Assembly (NCBI GenBank): GCA_023055425.1 | Contig: JALGPY010000007.1 | Span: forward strand, 14,270,001-14,334,000 | Direction: 5' to 3' | Source: Linanthus parryae | Lineage: Eukaryota; Streptophyta; Magnoliopsida; Ericales; Polemoniaceae | DNA length: 64,000 nucleotides | Shown: positions 11,661-22,492 of the stretch, piece after piece | Layout: each line of letters starts with the position of its first letter | Position numbering within the stretch: position 1 is the first letter of the stretch | Notes under the pieces: generated by a model | Told to the model about the DNA's origin: nothing | What the model saw: only the letters and a program-made list of their open reading frames with translations | The model's database searches: none | Translations under genes and position numbers: made by a program

Positions 11661-12718
11661 GCAGAAATACGAAGCATACTTTTCCGGTGTTGCATAACCA
11701 GATGTGGTTGTTCTATATCTCGGAACAATTCCCTATAAAGTCCATGTAGTTGTAAAGTTGATGTAAAATGAGAAATAGTAATCAAAAGTAGAAGCAGGAA
11801 GTCTCTGGTAGTTGATCACCTCTTTAGCCTGAGTTGCTGTGGTACAAGCTCCATAATTCCTCCCTTTCATGTGATTGCAAGAATTGTAATGGTGACGAAG
11901 AACAACACATGTAGATCTGACATGGTGCTCTTAAAGCACCTAAAAATCACTTCAATGGGCATGATATGCGCGTTGACTTCAGGACCAATTTATCAGGAAG
12001 TCGCAAATGTAGCGCCTCTATCTTTAACTAATTACGTAGTTTCCCCTAGCTTACAAAAAAAACTAATTACGTAGTTTCCCCTAGCTTTTGATTTTATTCG
12101 CAACCACCTTACCTTGTTTACACACGCACTCTTCGGTATGCGAATGAAACATATACTGAAAATATTAATCCTGGTGAACAAGTTGATTTTTTCAACTTCT
12201 CTGGTGTCAGTTTTTAGTACTCCTAGATAGTAGTGGCTGTTATTACAATCACCCGAAAATGAAAAACTCTCCGCATATTACAGAAAAAAATGTTTAATAT
12301 TTGCCTCCACATCGAGAGAGTTACAAAAGAAAATTGAAAACCAGGGAAAGAAATCATCAAACCTTTTCAATAGACTACATAATACTGCCACCCCATGGGG
12401 TAGCAATTTCACCAATCTAAAAAAACCAGTTTTAGTGACTACTACTACTTGATATCTTTGCCTGTCTCTTTCCTTTTCAATAGAGGCACCTTTCATGGCA
12501 CGTCACATTATTATTTCTTGTTCAAATTTTTCGTGGTTTTACAAGTTAAAGAAAATTGTCTTTGTTCTTTTCCTGGAAAAAGAATAGAATAAATTCACTT
12601 TGATGTCCACTAATTTATGCTTCGACCTTTTCTGTGCCTAGTGATAAAGCAGAAGAAATCGTAAATAAACACTTTCTATTTCTCTCTGCCATATGTGAAA
12701 TCAGAGAAGAGGGAGGTT
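11661..12718. other. B-C intergenic region, duplicated downstream of C
   Basis: No gene is seen. The whole stretch, with the terminal exon of B before it and the 5' part of C after it, is repeated at about 20720-23100 between C and D. The two copies differ mainly by one MITE (21552-21996). This is the best evidence that the array grew by unequal exchange. Confidence 0.75.
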
Positions 12719-13503
12719 ATGGAGTGGTTTCGCACTCGCAGTAATCATCTGATGAGGAGGAGTGAACTAGTACTCCCTGCGGCTATGGTGGCAGTGGAGT
12801 GCACGGAGGTGATTGTTACAACAGTAAGCAAAGCAGCCATGACTAATGGGATGAGCAACTTCGTCTTTGTAGTTTACTATAACGCCCTTGCCTCTCTCGT
12901 CTTTCTCCCACCCATGTTGTACCGGTACTCGTTCTTTCTTCGTATGTTATGGATAAATTAGGAATAATTATTTTATATCGTTTTGTGTTTTCCTAATCTC
13001 TTTATCCTCCACGGGAGACAAGCTTCTCTTACTCTCTGCCTGCTCTGTAAATTTTTTCTCATCAGCCTAATCGGGTGAAGATCATCAACTCATTAGTGGC
13101 GTGGATTTACTCTTTTTTATTTCATTTTTTATTAATTTATTATTTTTTATTAATTAGGAGGAGAATTTTGTCACGGGATTTCAGCGCAGATGCTCAAGTA
13201 CACGGGCATCAGGTACAGTTCTCCTACACTTGCTTCTACTTTTCGGAATCTTGTGCCAATTTTCACATATCTGATCGCGGTCATTTTGAGGTAATTATCA
13301 GATATCCGGAAAGCTAATTATATACATTTTATTTTATTTTTGTAATCATCACCTTTCATTGTTTAGAACAGAAGATGCAAACCTAGGAAGTGTTGGTCTG
13401 GCCAAGTTATTCGGTGCCATTGTTGCAGTACTAGGATCAATCACAGTCGGTGTTTACAAGGGCCATGTGATTTTCAAGTCTTCGTCTTCCTCAAATACAC
13501 TGC

Positions 13504-13899
13504 TGTTTTCTAGATGAACCAACACATAAACCTAATTCACAGTGATAGCCATGGAAGAGGCAAAGAGGAACGTTCAGAGAGAAAATGAAATCAAAATACC
13601 GTTTCCTACTTAATGAAGAGAGATAAAAGCCTTATATATGGCTTGGTTACATCAGTTAGCAAACAGCCAATCAGAGGCCATCTTGCCAGCTCACGCAATA
13701 GCCAGTCGCTAGATACAAAACGACATCGTTGCAATAAGGACTAGATAGGTAATATAGTAACAAGATGTAAAAGTGGTCAACGTCCAGGATTAGAAGAGGA
13801 AAACTAATCGGACGGTAACTGCTGCATCTCTACTTCATGTCATTAGTTTGGCAGTGAATTCAATTTAGTCCATGCTGCATTTACCATACTTCTCTAATA
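13504..13899 (-). repeat. Copia-2 3' LTR
   Basis: 396-bp LTR. The purine tract lies just inside it, at 13900-13908 on the plus strand as CTCCCCCTC. Confidence 0.9.
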
Positions 13900-13906
13900 C
13901 TCCCCC

Positions 13907-15798
13907 TCAAGTTGCAGGTGGCTCACCAAGCACCTGTAACTTGCAGAGAAGATGATGAAACAGAGGAGAAGCAAGAGGCTTGGTCAAAATATCTGCAATC
14001 TGGTCCTCACTGGAAAGATGTTGCAATTGAACTGCTGCACTTTGAACCACATCTCTAATTGTGTAGCAATCCAGCTCAATGTGCTTGGTCTTCTCATGAG
14101 AAATGGGGTTATGAGCTATCTGGGTTGCAGCAGTGCTATCTGTATAGAAAACAGGAATACCAGTATCAACAAAATGAAGTTCCTGCAATAATGATTGAAT
14201 CCACTTGACCTCACAAACCAAATGAGCTAAACTTCTGTACTCAGCTTCTGCTGAACTCCTAGCCACCACTCTCTGCTTTTTTCTTTTCCAAGAGACCAAA
14301 GATCCTCCCAAGAACACTAAATACCCAGAAGTAGACCTCCTAGTATCCAGATAACCACCCCAGTCTGCATCTGCATAAGCAGTAATAGAAGTAGTAGATG
14401 CAGAAGTAAACACAAGGCCATATCCAGCAGTAGCTTTGAGATACCTCAGAACATGATGAGCAGCATTGAGATGTGCTGCGGTGGGTTGTGCAACAAATTG
14501 GCTAAGTTTGTGCACTGAGAAGGTAATGTCAGGTCTAGTATTGCAAAGATATAAGAGTTTGCCTATCAATCTTCTGTAAATACCACCAGCTTCAGCAGAA
14601 AGAGGCTCTCCAAGGTGTTGACTCAACTTACAATTAGGAACCATAGGGGAATTGGCAGGTTTACAGTCTTCATAACCATTAAAGACCAAGATTTCTAAAA
14701 GAAACTTATGCTGACAAAGAAAATAGCCATCAGAAAACTTGTGTACCTCAAAACCAATGAAGTAGGCTATATTTCCAAGGTCTTTAAGTTTGAATGTTGT
14801 GTTCAAAGACACCTTGAAATCTTCCATATCTGCTTGACAAGTCCCTGCAAGTAAGATGTCATCAACATAGACCAAGAGCACCATGACATAAACACCCATT
14901 TTCCTAACAAATAGAGATAATCAGATCTGCATTGAGTAAACCCCATATGAAGAACCTTATCAGTAAACTTGACAAACCACTTTCTGGAAGCTTGTTTCAA
15001 GCCATAGAGTGACTTCTGTAATTTGCACACTAAAGTGCCATTATTAGAAGTCTTCAAACTTGGGTGAAGGACATATCCATCTGGCAACTTCATGTACACT
15101 TCTTCATGAAGGTCACCATGCAAGAAAGCATTATTTATATCCAGCTGCAACACAATCCATCCCTGTTTAGCAGCAATAGCCAACAAAACTCTAAAAGTGG
15201 CTAGTTTAGCTACTGGAGAAAAGGTCTCAAAATAGTCCAAACCTTCAGTCTGAGTGAAACCTTTGGCAACCAACCTTGCCTTGTATGTTTCTACTCCCCA
15301 ATCAGCTCTATACTTAATTTTATACACCCATTTGCATCCAATAGCAGTATGACCAGGAGGCAATGCAGTGATAGACCAGGTGTTATTTTCTACTAGGGCT
15401 TTGAGCTCAGTTTGCATAGCTTCTACCCATACAATATCTTTAGCAGCTTGAAGAAAAGTGGTTGGTTCAATTAGTTCATACATACCTTTCATGGTATCAT
15501 TATTAAGAGCAGAGTTTGCTCTAGACTTAGGTGGATAAAGCACAAAATCATTCAGATAAGTAGGCAACTTAGACACTCTAGTGCTGTGCCTAACAGCTAT
15601 AGGATGTGTTAGAACATCTCCATGTGATCTAGGCAGTGGTGCTGGACTTGATTTATGAATGTCTCCTCCTGACGAAGATGGTGGTGACAATACAGTGGGA
15701 GAAGTAGTTAGAATAGATGACTGATCATGTTTCAAACATATCCAGCTGTTGATGTGTAGAATCATTGAAGGGAAAGATGTCTTCATGAAAGGTAACAT
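13907..15798 (-). pseudogene. Copia-2 reverse transcriptase and RNase H, frameshifted
   Basis: The upstream frame (15798-14803) carries [40 protein letters not shown] and LQKSLYGLKQASRKWF. One frameshift near 14890 passes to the second frame (14899-13907), which starts in VLLVYVDDILLAG, the catalytic DD of RT. It continues through TRPDITFSVHKLSQF and RNase H (YADADWGGYLDTRRSTSGY, SSAEAEYRSLA, HEKTKHIELDCY, DILTKPL). Apart from that single shift, the two frames cover the standard copia RT-RH length. These enzymes copy the element's RNA into DNA inside the particle. Confidence 0.9.
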
Positions 15799-15877
15799 TC
15801 CTAGAAAGAAGAAATGATCTATTTACAAGATCATAGATCTTATATCCCTTTACACCAAACACATAACCCATGAAAAC

Positions 15878-16760
15878 TCATTTGATAACTCTAGGATCAA
15901 ACTTTGTTCTTCCATGAAGCAAAGTATAAGCATAACATAAGCATCCAAACACCTTAAGACTGGTGTAGTCAGGAACTGTATAATGCAACAATTCATATGG
16001 GGATTTATTGTGAGTCTTAGAGGAGGGTAACCTGTTGATCAAGAAGGCTGCAGTCATAACACAATCACCCCAAAATCTAACTGCAACATTGGATTGCAAC
16101 CTGAGAGCCCTAGCAACATTGAGTAGATGTTGATGCTTCCTTTCCACTTCTGAGTTTTGTTATGGTGTTTCCACACAACTCAGCTCATGCACAATGCCAT
16201 TTGAGACATATAAGTCTTGTAGGTGAAGCTCAGGAGAATTATCTGATCTAATTCTCTTTATTTTGTGACCAAATTGAGTTAAGGACATATTGTAGAAAGC
16301 AGGAATCAAAGTCTCAGCTTCAGATTTATGTTTCATCAAATAAACCGAGGTAACCCTTGTGACATCATCAACAAGTGTAAGAAAGAATATGTGACCTGAA
16401 TAGGCGGGAACCTTATAAGGTCCCCAAGCGTCACAATGCACAAGACCAAAAGGTAGATTAGAGATGTGCCCATGACTAAGAAATGGCTTCTTCTTTTGTT
16501 TAGCTAAAGGGAAAACCTCACAATGAAAATGTTTGGGTAGAGAGACATCTGGGAGGTACTGAGATATCAAACCACGTTTGTGAGTGTATGGATGACCCAA
16601 CCTTTTGTGCCACAATACTGTTGTAACATTGTTCTGTACTGAAAGCCCAAATCTAGGAGATGAAGTACTATTATGAGAAACATATAGAATATACAACCCT
16701 CAAATCTTGTAACATGTCCCAATAATCACATCTTTTCTCCTGATGACACATTTGTCAGCC
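15878..16760 (-). pseudogene. Copia-2 integrase, interrupted
   Basis: The open stretch 16696-16160 has the GAG-pre-integrase part (LWHKRLGHPYTHKRGLIS) and the core start FGLVHCDAWGPYKVPAYSGH, LTLVDDVTRVTSVYLMKHKS and RIRSDNSPELH. After a stop at about 16160 it resumes at 16147-15878 ([38 protein letters not shown]). Integrase would insert the cDNA. Note N in RSDN where most relatives have the D/NG of RSDNGTEF; the following G is S. Confidence 0.85.
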
Positions 16761-16820
16761 TCACATAAACAGCTATAACCCTGAGCACTTGTGAGCTAAG
16801 AGACAGAAATCAAGTTAAAT

Positions 16821-18404
16821 TTAAAACTTGGCACACATAGCACATTGTCCAGAATTAGCTCTTCTGTGAGTTTTACCGTTCCACAGTAAGTGACCTGTAC
16901 TGACTTTCATCAGGTAAGTGAACCATGGTGTAACCTTTCTGACATTAGTGAACAACTTTAAGTGAGCACACATATGGTCAGTTGCACCACTGTCCATTAT
17001 CCAAGAATGAGGCAAAACACAGTCATTAGAGACAAAAGTTTGAAGTGAGAAAAGAACTGATAACACCTCCCATGAAATGTCCTGGGTCAAAATGACCTCC
17101 TGAATAATTTTGATGCAGAGGAGACTCAATGGATCCAGTGGAAAAAGAAGAAACTGATCCTACATCACTGTGTGCATTAGTACCAGTTTTGGTCCCCATA
17201 TGTGTACTCCAAAGAGTAACCAATTGTTGACACTGATTATCAGTGAGTGTTATTGTCTTGCCTCTAGTTTCTAAAGAAGAAGATACCTATTTCTGTGGTG
17301 ATTGTGATCTCCCTGAGCTATTTGAAACACTCCCAACAGCAGTGACATTGTGAGCTTTTGGCTTGTTGAACTTAAAACCTGGAGGAAATCCATGAAGTCT
17401 GTAACATTTTGCTTTAATGTGCCCTTCATGACCATAGTGGTGGCACACCAACTTACCTCTTGGTCCTCTTCCTCCATATAATGGTCTATCACCACTATGA
17501 CCAGTGTCATTGGTATGTTTAAAAGAACCAGCAGTTTGTGGTGAATGAGCATACATAGCCATACTATGTGGAGACACAAAACTAGTTTTGAGCTGGACTT
17601 GTCTCTCTTGGCTGGATTACTTTGGAAAAAACAACATTCAGAGGAGGCAATGGTTCTGTAAGAAGAAGTTGATCCCTAACTGAGACAAACTGCTCATTCA
17701 ACCCCCATGAGAAATTGCAACACTCTTTCTTCTTCCTCTGACTGCTTCAATTTTCCAATAATATCACATTGGCATTGTGAACAAGTGCATGTAGGTAAAG
17801 GTTTATAGTTACTAAGTTCATTCCAAAGAGTTTTGAGCTTAGTGAAATATGCAGTAACTGCCATATCAGCTTGCTTTAAAGTAGAAATAGCCATTGAAAT
17901 TTGAAACACTCTAGGCAAATTGCCTTGAGAAAACCTCTCCACAAGATCAAGCCAGACCTCTCTTGAGTTAGATCTACCAACTACACTGCATGCAATATCC
18001 TTAGAAATAGAATTAAACAACCATGACATTATCATCCTATCACATCTTCTCCAAGCAGAATACAAATCATATCCAACATGAGGAGGCAAAATAGTACCAT
18101 CTACAAATTCAAGTTTATTCTTCGCCTCCAAAACCACAATCATCGACATTTGCCATGAATAAAAATCATCACCAGTCAACACTTGAGTAACCAGAACATT
18201 ACCTGGATTGTCACCATGACGATGAAAAAAGGAGAAAGCGGATCTGCGACCATCGGAGTACCACAAGATAGAAGCGAGGGTGAGGAATCGCCATGAACAG
18301 ACATCTTCAACTTCGAAGAAACCAGATCTGAAAATACCAGACTCAGGACACACCGAAATCAAACAACACCGAATCGACAACGCCGATACACAATCGCTCC
18401 ACAA
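16821..18404 (-). pseudogene. Copia-2 gag and protease, interrupted
   Basis: Gag reads from 18404 to 17694 (VLVTQVLTGDDFYSWQMSMI, FNSISKDIACSVVGRSNSRE), then 17577-17287 with a zinc knuckle (CHHYGHEGHIKAKC). Protease follows around 17000 with the catalytic WIMDSGATDHM. Stops and frame changes separate the blocks. The products would form the particle and process the polyprotein. Confidence 0.85.
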
Positions 18405-18438
18405 GAGAACCTGTTTCAGTAACCAGGCTCTGATACCA

Positions 18439-18840
18439 TGTTAATATAGATGAACCAACACGAAACCCTAATTCACAGTGACAGCCATGGAAGAGGGAAA
18501 GAGGAACGTTCAGAGAGAAAATGAAGTGAAATCAAAATACCGTTTCTTACTTAATGAAGAGAGATAAAAGCCTTATATATGGATTGGTTACATCAGTTAG
18601 GAAACAGCCAATCAGAGGCCATCTTGCCAGCTCACGCAATAGCCAGTCGCTAGATACAAAACGACATCGTTGCAATAAGTACTAGATAGGTAATATAGTA
18701 ACAAGATGTAAAAGTGATCAACGTCCATGATTAGAAGAGGAAAACTAATCGGACGGTAACTGCTGCATCTCTACTTCATGTCATTAGTTTGGCAGTGAAT
18801 TCAATTTAGTCCATGCTGCATTTACCATACTTCTCTAATA
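18439..18840 (-). repeat. Copia-2 5' LTR
   Basis: 402-bp LTR beside the Met-tRNA primer-binding site; otherwise matches 13504-13899. Confidence 0.9.
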
Positions 18841-19905
18841 ACTGCATCAGCTTTTTTGGTCGCAGGATTATAATTGGACAATTGGAGGTCTCTTCCTCGC
18901 GGTCAAATCTCTCTTACTTTCAATCTCCGGCATTTTTGAGGTAATATTGGAGATCCGAGTTAATCCTGTGTTAAATCAAGGTAATTTCTCTGTCACCCAT
19001 AATTTTCTCACAATTTATTTAACCTGCCAAGCTATGTGGGAAAATGTAAAGAATCGTAGCTCTAACAAGAATGTCCTCGGCTTCATCCAACGTGTAAGTT
19101 GCTAAATTTCACTATTTAGTACTCGTATTAAAATCAGTCCAGAACATTCAAACACATTATTAACTAATACGTAGACTGTATTTAGTCCAATCCAGCTAAT
19201 ACTGCTAATCCCGAACTTTTTTCTCGGAAATCATGTGATGAACTCGTGGCTGCTTTACTTTCGGGGTATGTTTAGTTCCACCTCTGGCAAAGGGGATGAA
19301 ACCCATTTGAGGATGCTAAAATAGTTTGGAAAAAAATCTAAACTTTCCAGTATATATACCAAGAAGCTTACTTTCAAACTTAACAACCCCAGAATTTTTT
19401 GACTTTGAAACCTCTTTTCGACTTGGATTCACTAATACACTTGGAACCATGCAGACAGCAGTAATTAAGGAATTCCCAGAAAAGACGACGATACTTTTCT
19501 TCCGCTCGTGTTTCTCAACAGTTCTTTCGTGGAGCTTCTCGCTCATAATGGAAAGAAACCCAGAAGTATGGAAGGTGAAAGCTGACATTGGCTTGATTGC
19601 TATTATATGCTCTGTAAGAAAATCTACAAAACTAGCACTGTCTAAAATGTTCACCTCAATCAGTAGCTAATTCCTCATTCAACTTCTTGAGTGGTAAATC
19701 GGTGTTTTGGTAATAATTTCAGGCAGTTTTTGACAGTGTGTTTCGCAATGGAGTTCATGCATGGGGATACCAGAAAAGGGGGGCTGTTTATGTAGCCATG
19801 TTCAAACCATTAGGGATTGCTATTGCAGTGGCTTTGGGAGTCCTGTTTCTAGGGGAACCCTTATATACTGGCAGGTAAAGTGTCTTTCTTCTTTATCCCC
19901 CATAC

Positions 19906-20123
19906 CAGGGGCGGATTCAAGAATTTGTTACAGTGGCCAGTGGGAGCTAAATTACAAAAATTAAACAAAATAAGCGTATTTTGTAAGTTGAGAGGGGGCT
20001 ATAGTGCAATTTTGTGGGGGCTAAACTGAATGAACTATACAAAAAAGGGTAAATTTTCTTATTTAAATTAAAAGGATGAGTGGGGCTATAACCTCCAGAT
20101 GCTGCTATGTAGCTCCGCCCTTG
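19906..20123. mobile_element. hAT-type MITE in intron 6 of gene C
   Basis: The left end is CAGGGGCGGATTC and the right end TAGCTCCGCCCTTG, which are inverted. It is the same family as 62958-63164, which has an 8-bp target duplication. Worn remnants occur at the same intron position in D (about 24326-24480) and at the window start in A, so this insertion predates the subfamily-1 duplications. Confidence 0.65.
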
Positions 20124-20815
20124 CCCAGGACATCAGTGATCGCAATTTTTCATCATATTTCAATCCTAAACACTGCACCCGAAAACCAATTTAGAATGAC
20201 CTAAATTAACTTAGGATCCGAACTAGTTGTATTCTCTTGTAGCAGAATCAAGGGGTAATCATAAGTGTGCGTGCAGTGTTATTGGAGGAGTCATTATAAC
20301 AATTGGATTCTATGTCGCGACATGGGGAAAAACACGAGACCGGAGCTTCTTACCGGACAACGGAATATGTCGCCTCGAACCTTCCCCAGAGAGAGCCCCA
20401 CTTTTGCAGAATTGCTACAATGCCAAAGGAGAAATGTAAAAAAAACAACTTTACGCGACACCAAAATATTTCACAATGTTGCAAACTCAGAGTACTGATT
20501 CTTCCCGCTTTTCATTTTGGGTTGTTTCTCTTGATTCTTCATACTTGTCATATTTAGTAACTTTTACCACCGTTTCCAACTTCAATTACCAATTTAACCT
20601 TCACACTAATCCCAATTACTCACCCATACCAACCCCCAACAACCCATCCAAAATCAAACACTTGAGTGGAGGGGCAAATTGGACTTTCCCTCACTTTCTT
20701 AAAAAGTGTGCAATACTCAAGTGGGAAGAAACAGAAGAAGCAGATGTAGTACTACTTGTAGTCTTTTACTAGCTGATGAAAGATTGTTGATGATTCATGC
20801 TAAATGATTGTGCAG

Positions 20816-20969
20816 TGTAATTGGAGCGGTTATCATCACAATTGGATTATATGCTGTCATATGGGGGAAAGCACAAGAGAAGAGCCGGTTACCAGACAAA
20901 GGAAAATGTTGCCTCGAATCGTCATCCCACGAGAGAACTCCTCTTTTGCAGAACTGCGACCAGGCCTAA
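20816..20969 (+). pseudogene. Orphan second terminal exon (exon 7b) downstream of gene C
   Basis: After a CAG acceptor (ending 20815) a full terminal exon reads VIGAVIITIGLYAVIWGKA, then QEKSRLPDKGKCCLESS and stops after CDQA at 20967-20969. It matches the terminal exon of gene B rather than the one C already has at 20277-20439. Its phase fits exon 6 of C, so splicing from 19874 to either exon would stay in frame. The flanks show it came with the duplicated B-C intergenic block, so it is most simply the tail of a lost B-type gene. Use as an alternative last exon is possible but unproven. Confidence 0.75.
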
Positions 20970-22492
20970 GCAGAAATACAAAAGCATGTACACTTTCCCG
21001 GTGTTGCATAACCCGAAGCAGTTGTTCTATATTGCGAAACAATGCCCTATCAAAGTGCACGTACTTGTAAATATGATGCAATATGACAAATAGTAATCAA
21101 AAGTAGAAAGCAGGAAAATGCAATGCTGATCAACTCTGGTAGTTGGTCGTCTCTCAACTAGCCGAATTGCTATGGTACAAGTTCCATGATTAGTCCCTTT
21201 CATGTGATTGCAAGAAAAAATAGTAGTGAAGAAGAACAACCCATGTAGATCTGACATGGTGCTCTTAAGGCTCCTAAAAATCACTTGAATATAGGCGTGA
21301 TATGTGCGCGTTGACTTCAGGACCGATTTATCAGGAAGTCGCAAATGTAGCGCCTCTATCTATAATTAATTACGTAGCTTCCCCTAGCTTTTGATTTTAT
21401 TCGCAACCACCTTACCTTGTTACACACCCAATTTTAGGTATGTGAATGAAACATAGACTGAAAATATTTAGGTATTTGAATGATACATATACTGGAAATA
21501 TTAATCGTGGGGAAAAAGTTGATTCTTTCAACTTCTCTGGGTCAGTTTTTAGGGCTAGTTTGGGAATGCTGTGGCAGTGGTAGAAAGCTGCTGTGTGAAA
21601 ACACTGTAGAAAGCTACTGTGAATTCTTGATAAAATGTCGTTTGGTAAATATTACGTAGAAGCTGCTGTGAAATATTGATATAGTAATTTTGTGTTTGGT
21701 AAAATCAACTGTGAAGTTGCTGTGAGAGGGTAAAATGACAAAAATATATGACACGTGTCATTTCCGGAAAGATAACTATTAATATTTTAAAAAATTGTAA
21801 GGTCAAAATCGGTTGTAGATAAATTAATCAAAAGCACTTTCTGGAAAAACATCTCCCCCCTTGCTTCCTGAAAACTGCTGTGGGACAGCATAAATTGTCC
21901 AGAAAAGCAGAAATTTTATTTTTACCAAACACACTAAAACTGCTTATGCTGTCGGAAGCAGCTTTGCTGGCAGCAGAAGCATTCCCAAACTCACCCTTAG
22001 TACACCTAGATAGTAGTAGCTGTTATTACAATCTCCCAAACATTAAAAATTCTATGATTAATATTTGCCTTCACATCGAGAGAGTTACAAATTTGCACTT
22101 AATGTTGTTAAGAGAGAAAATTGAAAACCAGGGAAAGAATTCATCAAACCTTTTCAATAGACTACTTAATACTGCTACCCCATGGGGTAGCAATTTCACC
22201 AAAATAAAACCAGTTTTAGTGACTACTTAGTATCTTTGCCAGTTTTGGTGACTACTTAGTACCTTTCATGGCACATCACAATTATTATTTCATTTTCATA
22301 CTTTTCGTTGTTTTACAAGTTAACGTTAATTCGTCTTTGTTCTTTTCCCAAAAAAGAATAGAATAAATCCACTTTGATGTCCACTAATTAATGCTTTGAC
22401 CTTTTCTGTGCCTAGTGATAAAGAAGAAGAAATCGTAAATAAACACTTTCTATTTGTCTCTGCCATATGTGAAATAGGAGAAGAGGGAGGTT
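20970..22492. other. C-D intergenic region
   Basis: No gene is seen. It is the second copy of the B-C intergenic block (11661-12718), enlarged by the MITE at 21552-21996 and a small local duplication near 21440-21500. Confidence 0.7.
21552..21996 (+). mobile_element. Tourist-like (PIF/Harbinger-type) MITE with an empty site in the window
   Basis: The 445-bp element has terminal inverted repeats GGGCTAGTTTGGGAATGCT and, reversed, GGGTGAGTTTGGGAATGCT (17 of 19 matching). It is flanked by TTA (21549-21551 and 21997-21999). The paralogous site at about 12205-12225 reads uninterrupted (GTCAGTTTTTAGTACTCC), so the insertion happened after the block was duplicated. There is no coding capacity. Confidence 0.85.

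Larger units (their letters stand above)
13504..18840 (-). mobile_element. Copia-2, Ty1/copia retrotransposon in exon 4 of gene C
   Basis: LTRs lie at 13504-13899 and 18439-18840, with a perfect ACTGC target duplication (13499-13503 and 18841-18845). The element is read on the minus strand: the right LTR is 5', followed by an initiator-Met PBS (TGGTATCAGAGCC, minus strand, 18438 down to 18426). A purine tract (GAGGGGGAG) precedes the 3' LTR. The domain order is gag, protease, integrase, RT, RNase H. Termini in the element's own sense are TA...CA, not the usual TG...CA. LTRs differ by roughly a dozen substitutions and a 5-bp indel. Frameshifts and stops break the polyprotein, so it is not autonomous now. 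Confidence 0.95.
12719..20439 (+). pseudogene. Gene C: WAT1-related transporter, disrupted by copia-2
   Basis: Exons by alignment to D are 12719-12924, 13015-13074, 13177-13290, 13367-13503 continued at 18846-18940, 19455-19613, 19723-19874 and 20277-20439. Exon 1 is nearly identical to that of D (MEWFRTRSNHLMRRSELVLP). Copia-2 interrupts exon 4 with an ACTGC target duplication. Independently, the AG acceptors of exons 2 and 3 are GG (A to G at 13013 and 13175, where B and D have CAG). Exon 4 lacks one Pro codon present in B and D. Reading frames of the exons remain open, so loss of function is recent. Intron 6 holds a hAT-type MITE. A second terminal exon lies downstream at 20816-20969. Confidence 0.85.

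Noticed and set aside
13952..14191. 79-codon plus-strand ORF within copia-2
   Set aside because: It is antisense to the RNase H region of copia-2.
20821..21344. ORFs continuing past exon 7b on either strand
   Set aside because: The exon 7b frame stops at 20969; the longer readings are out of frame with the conserved transporter sequence.
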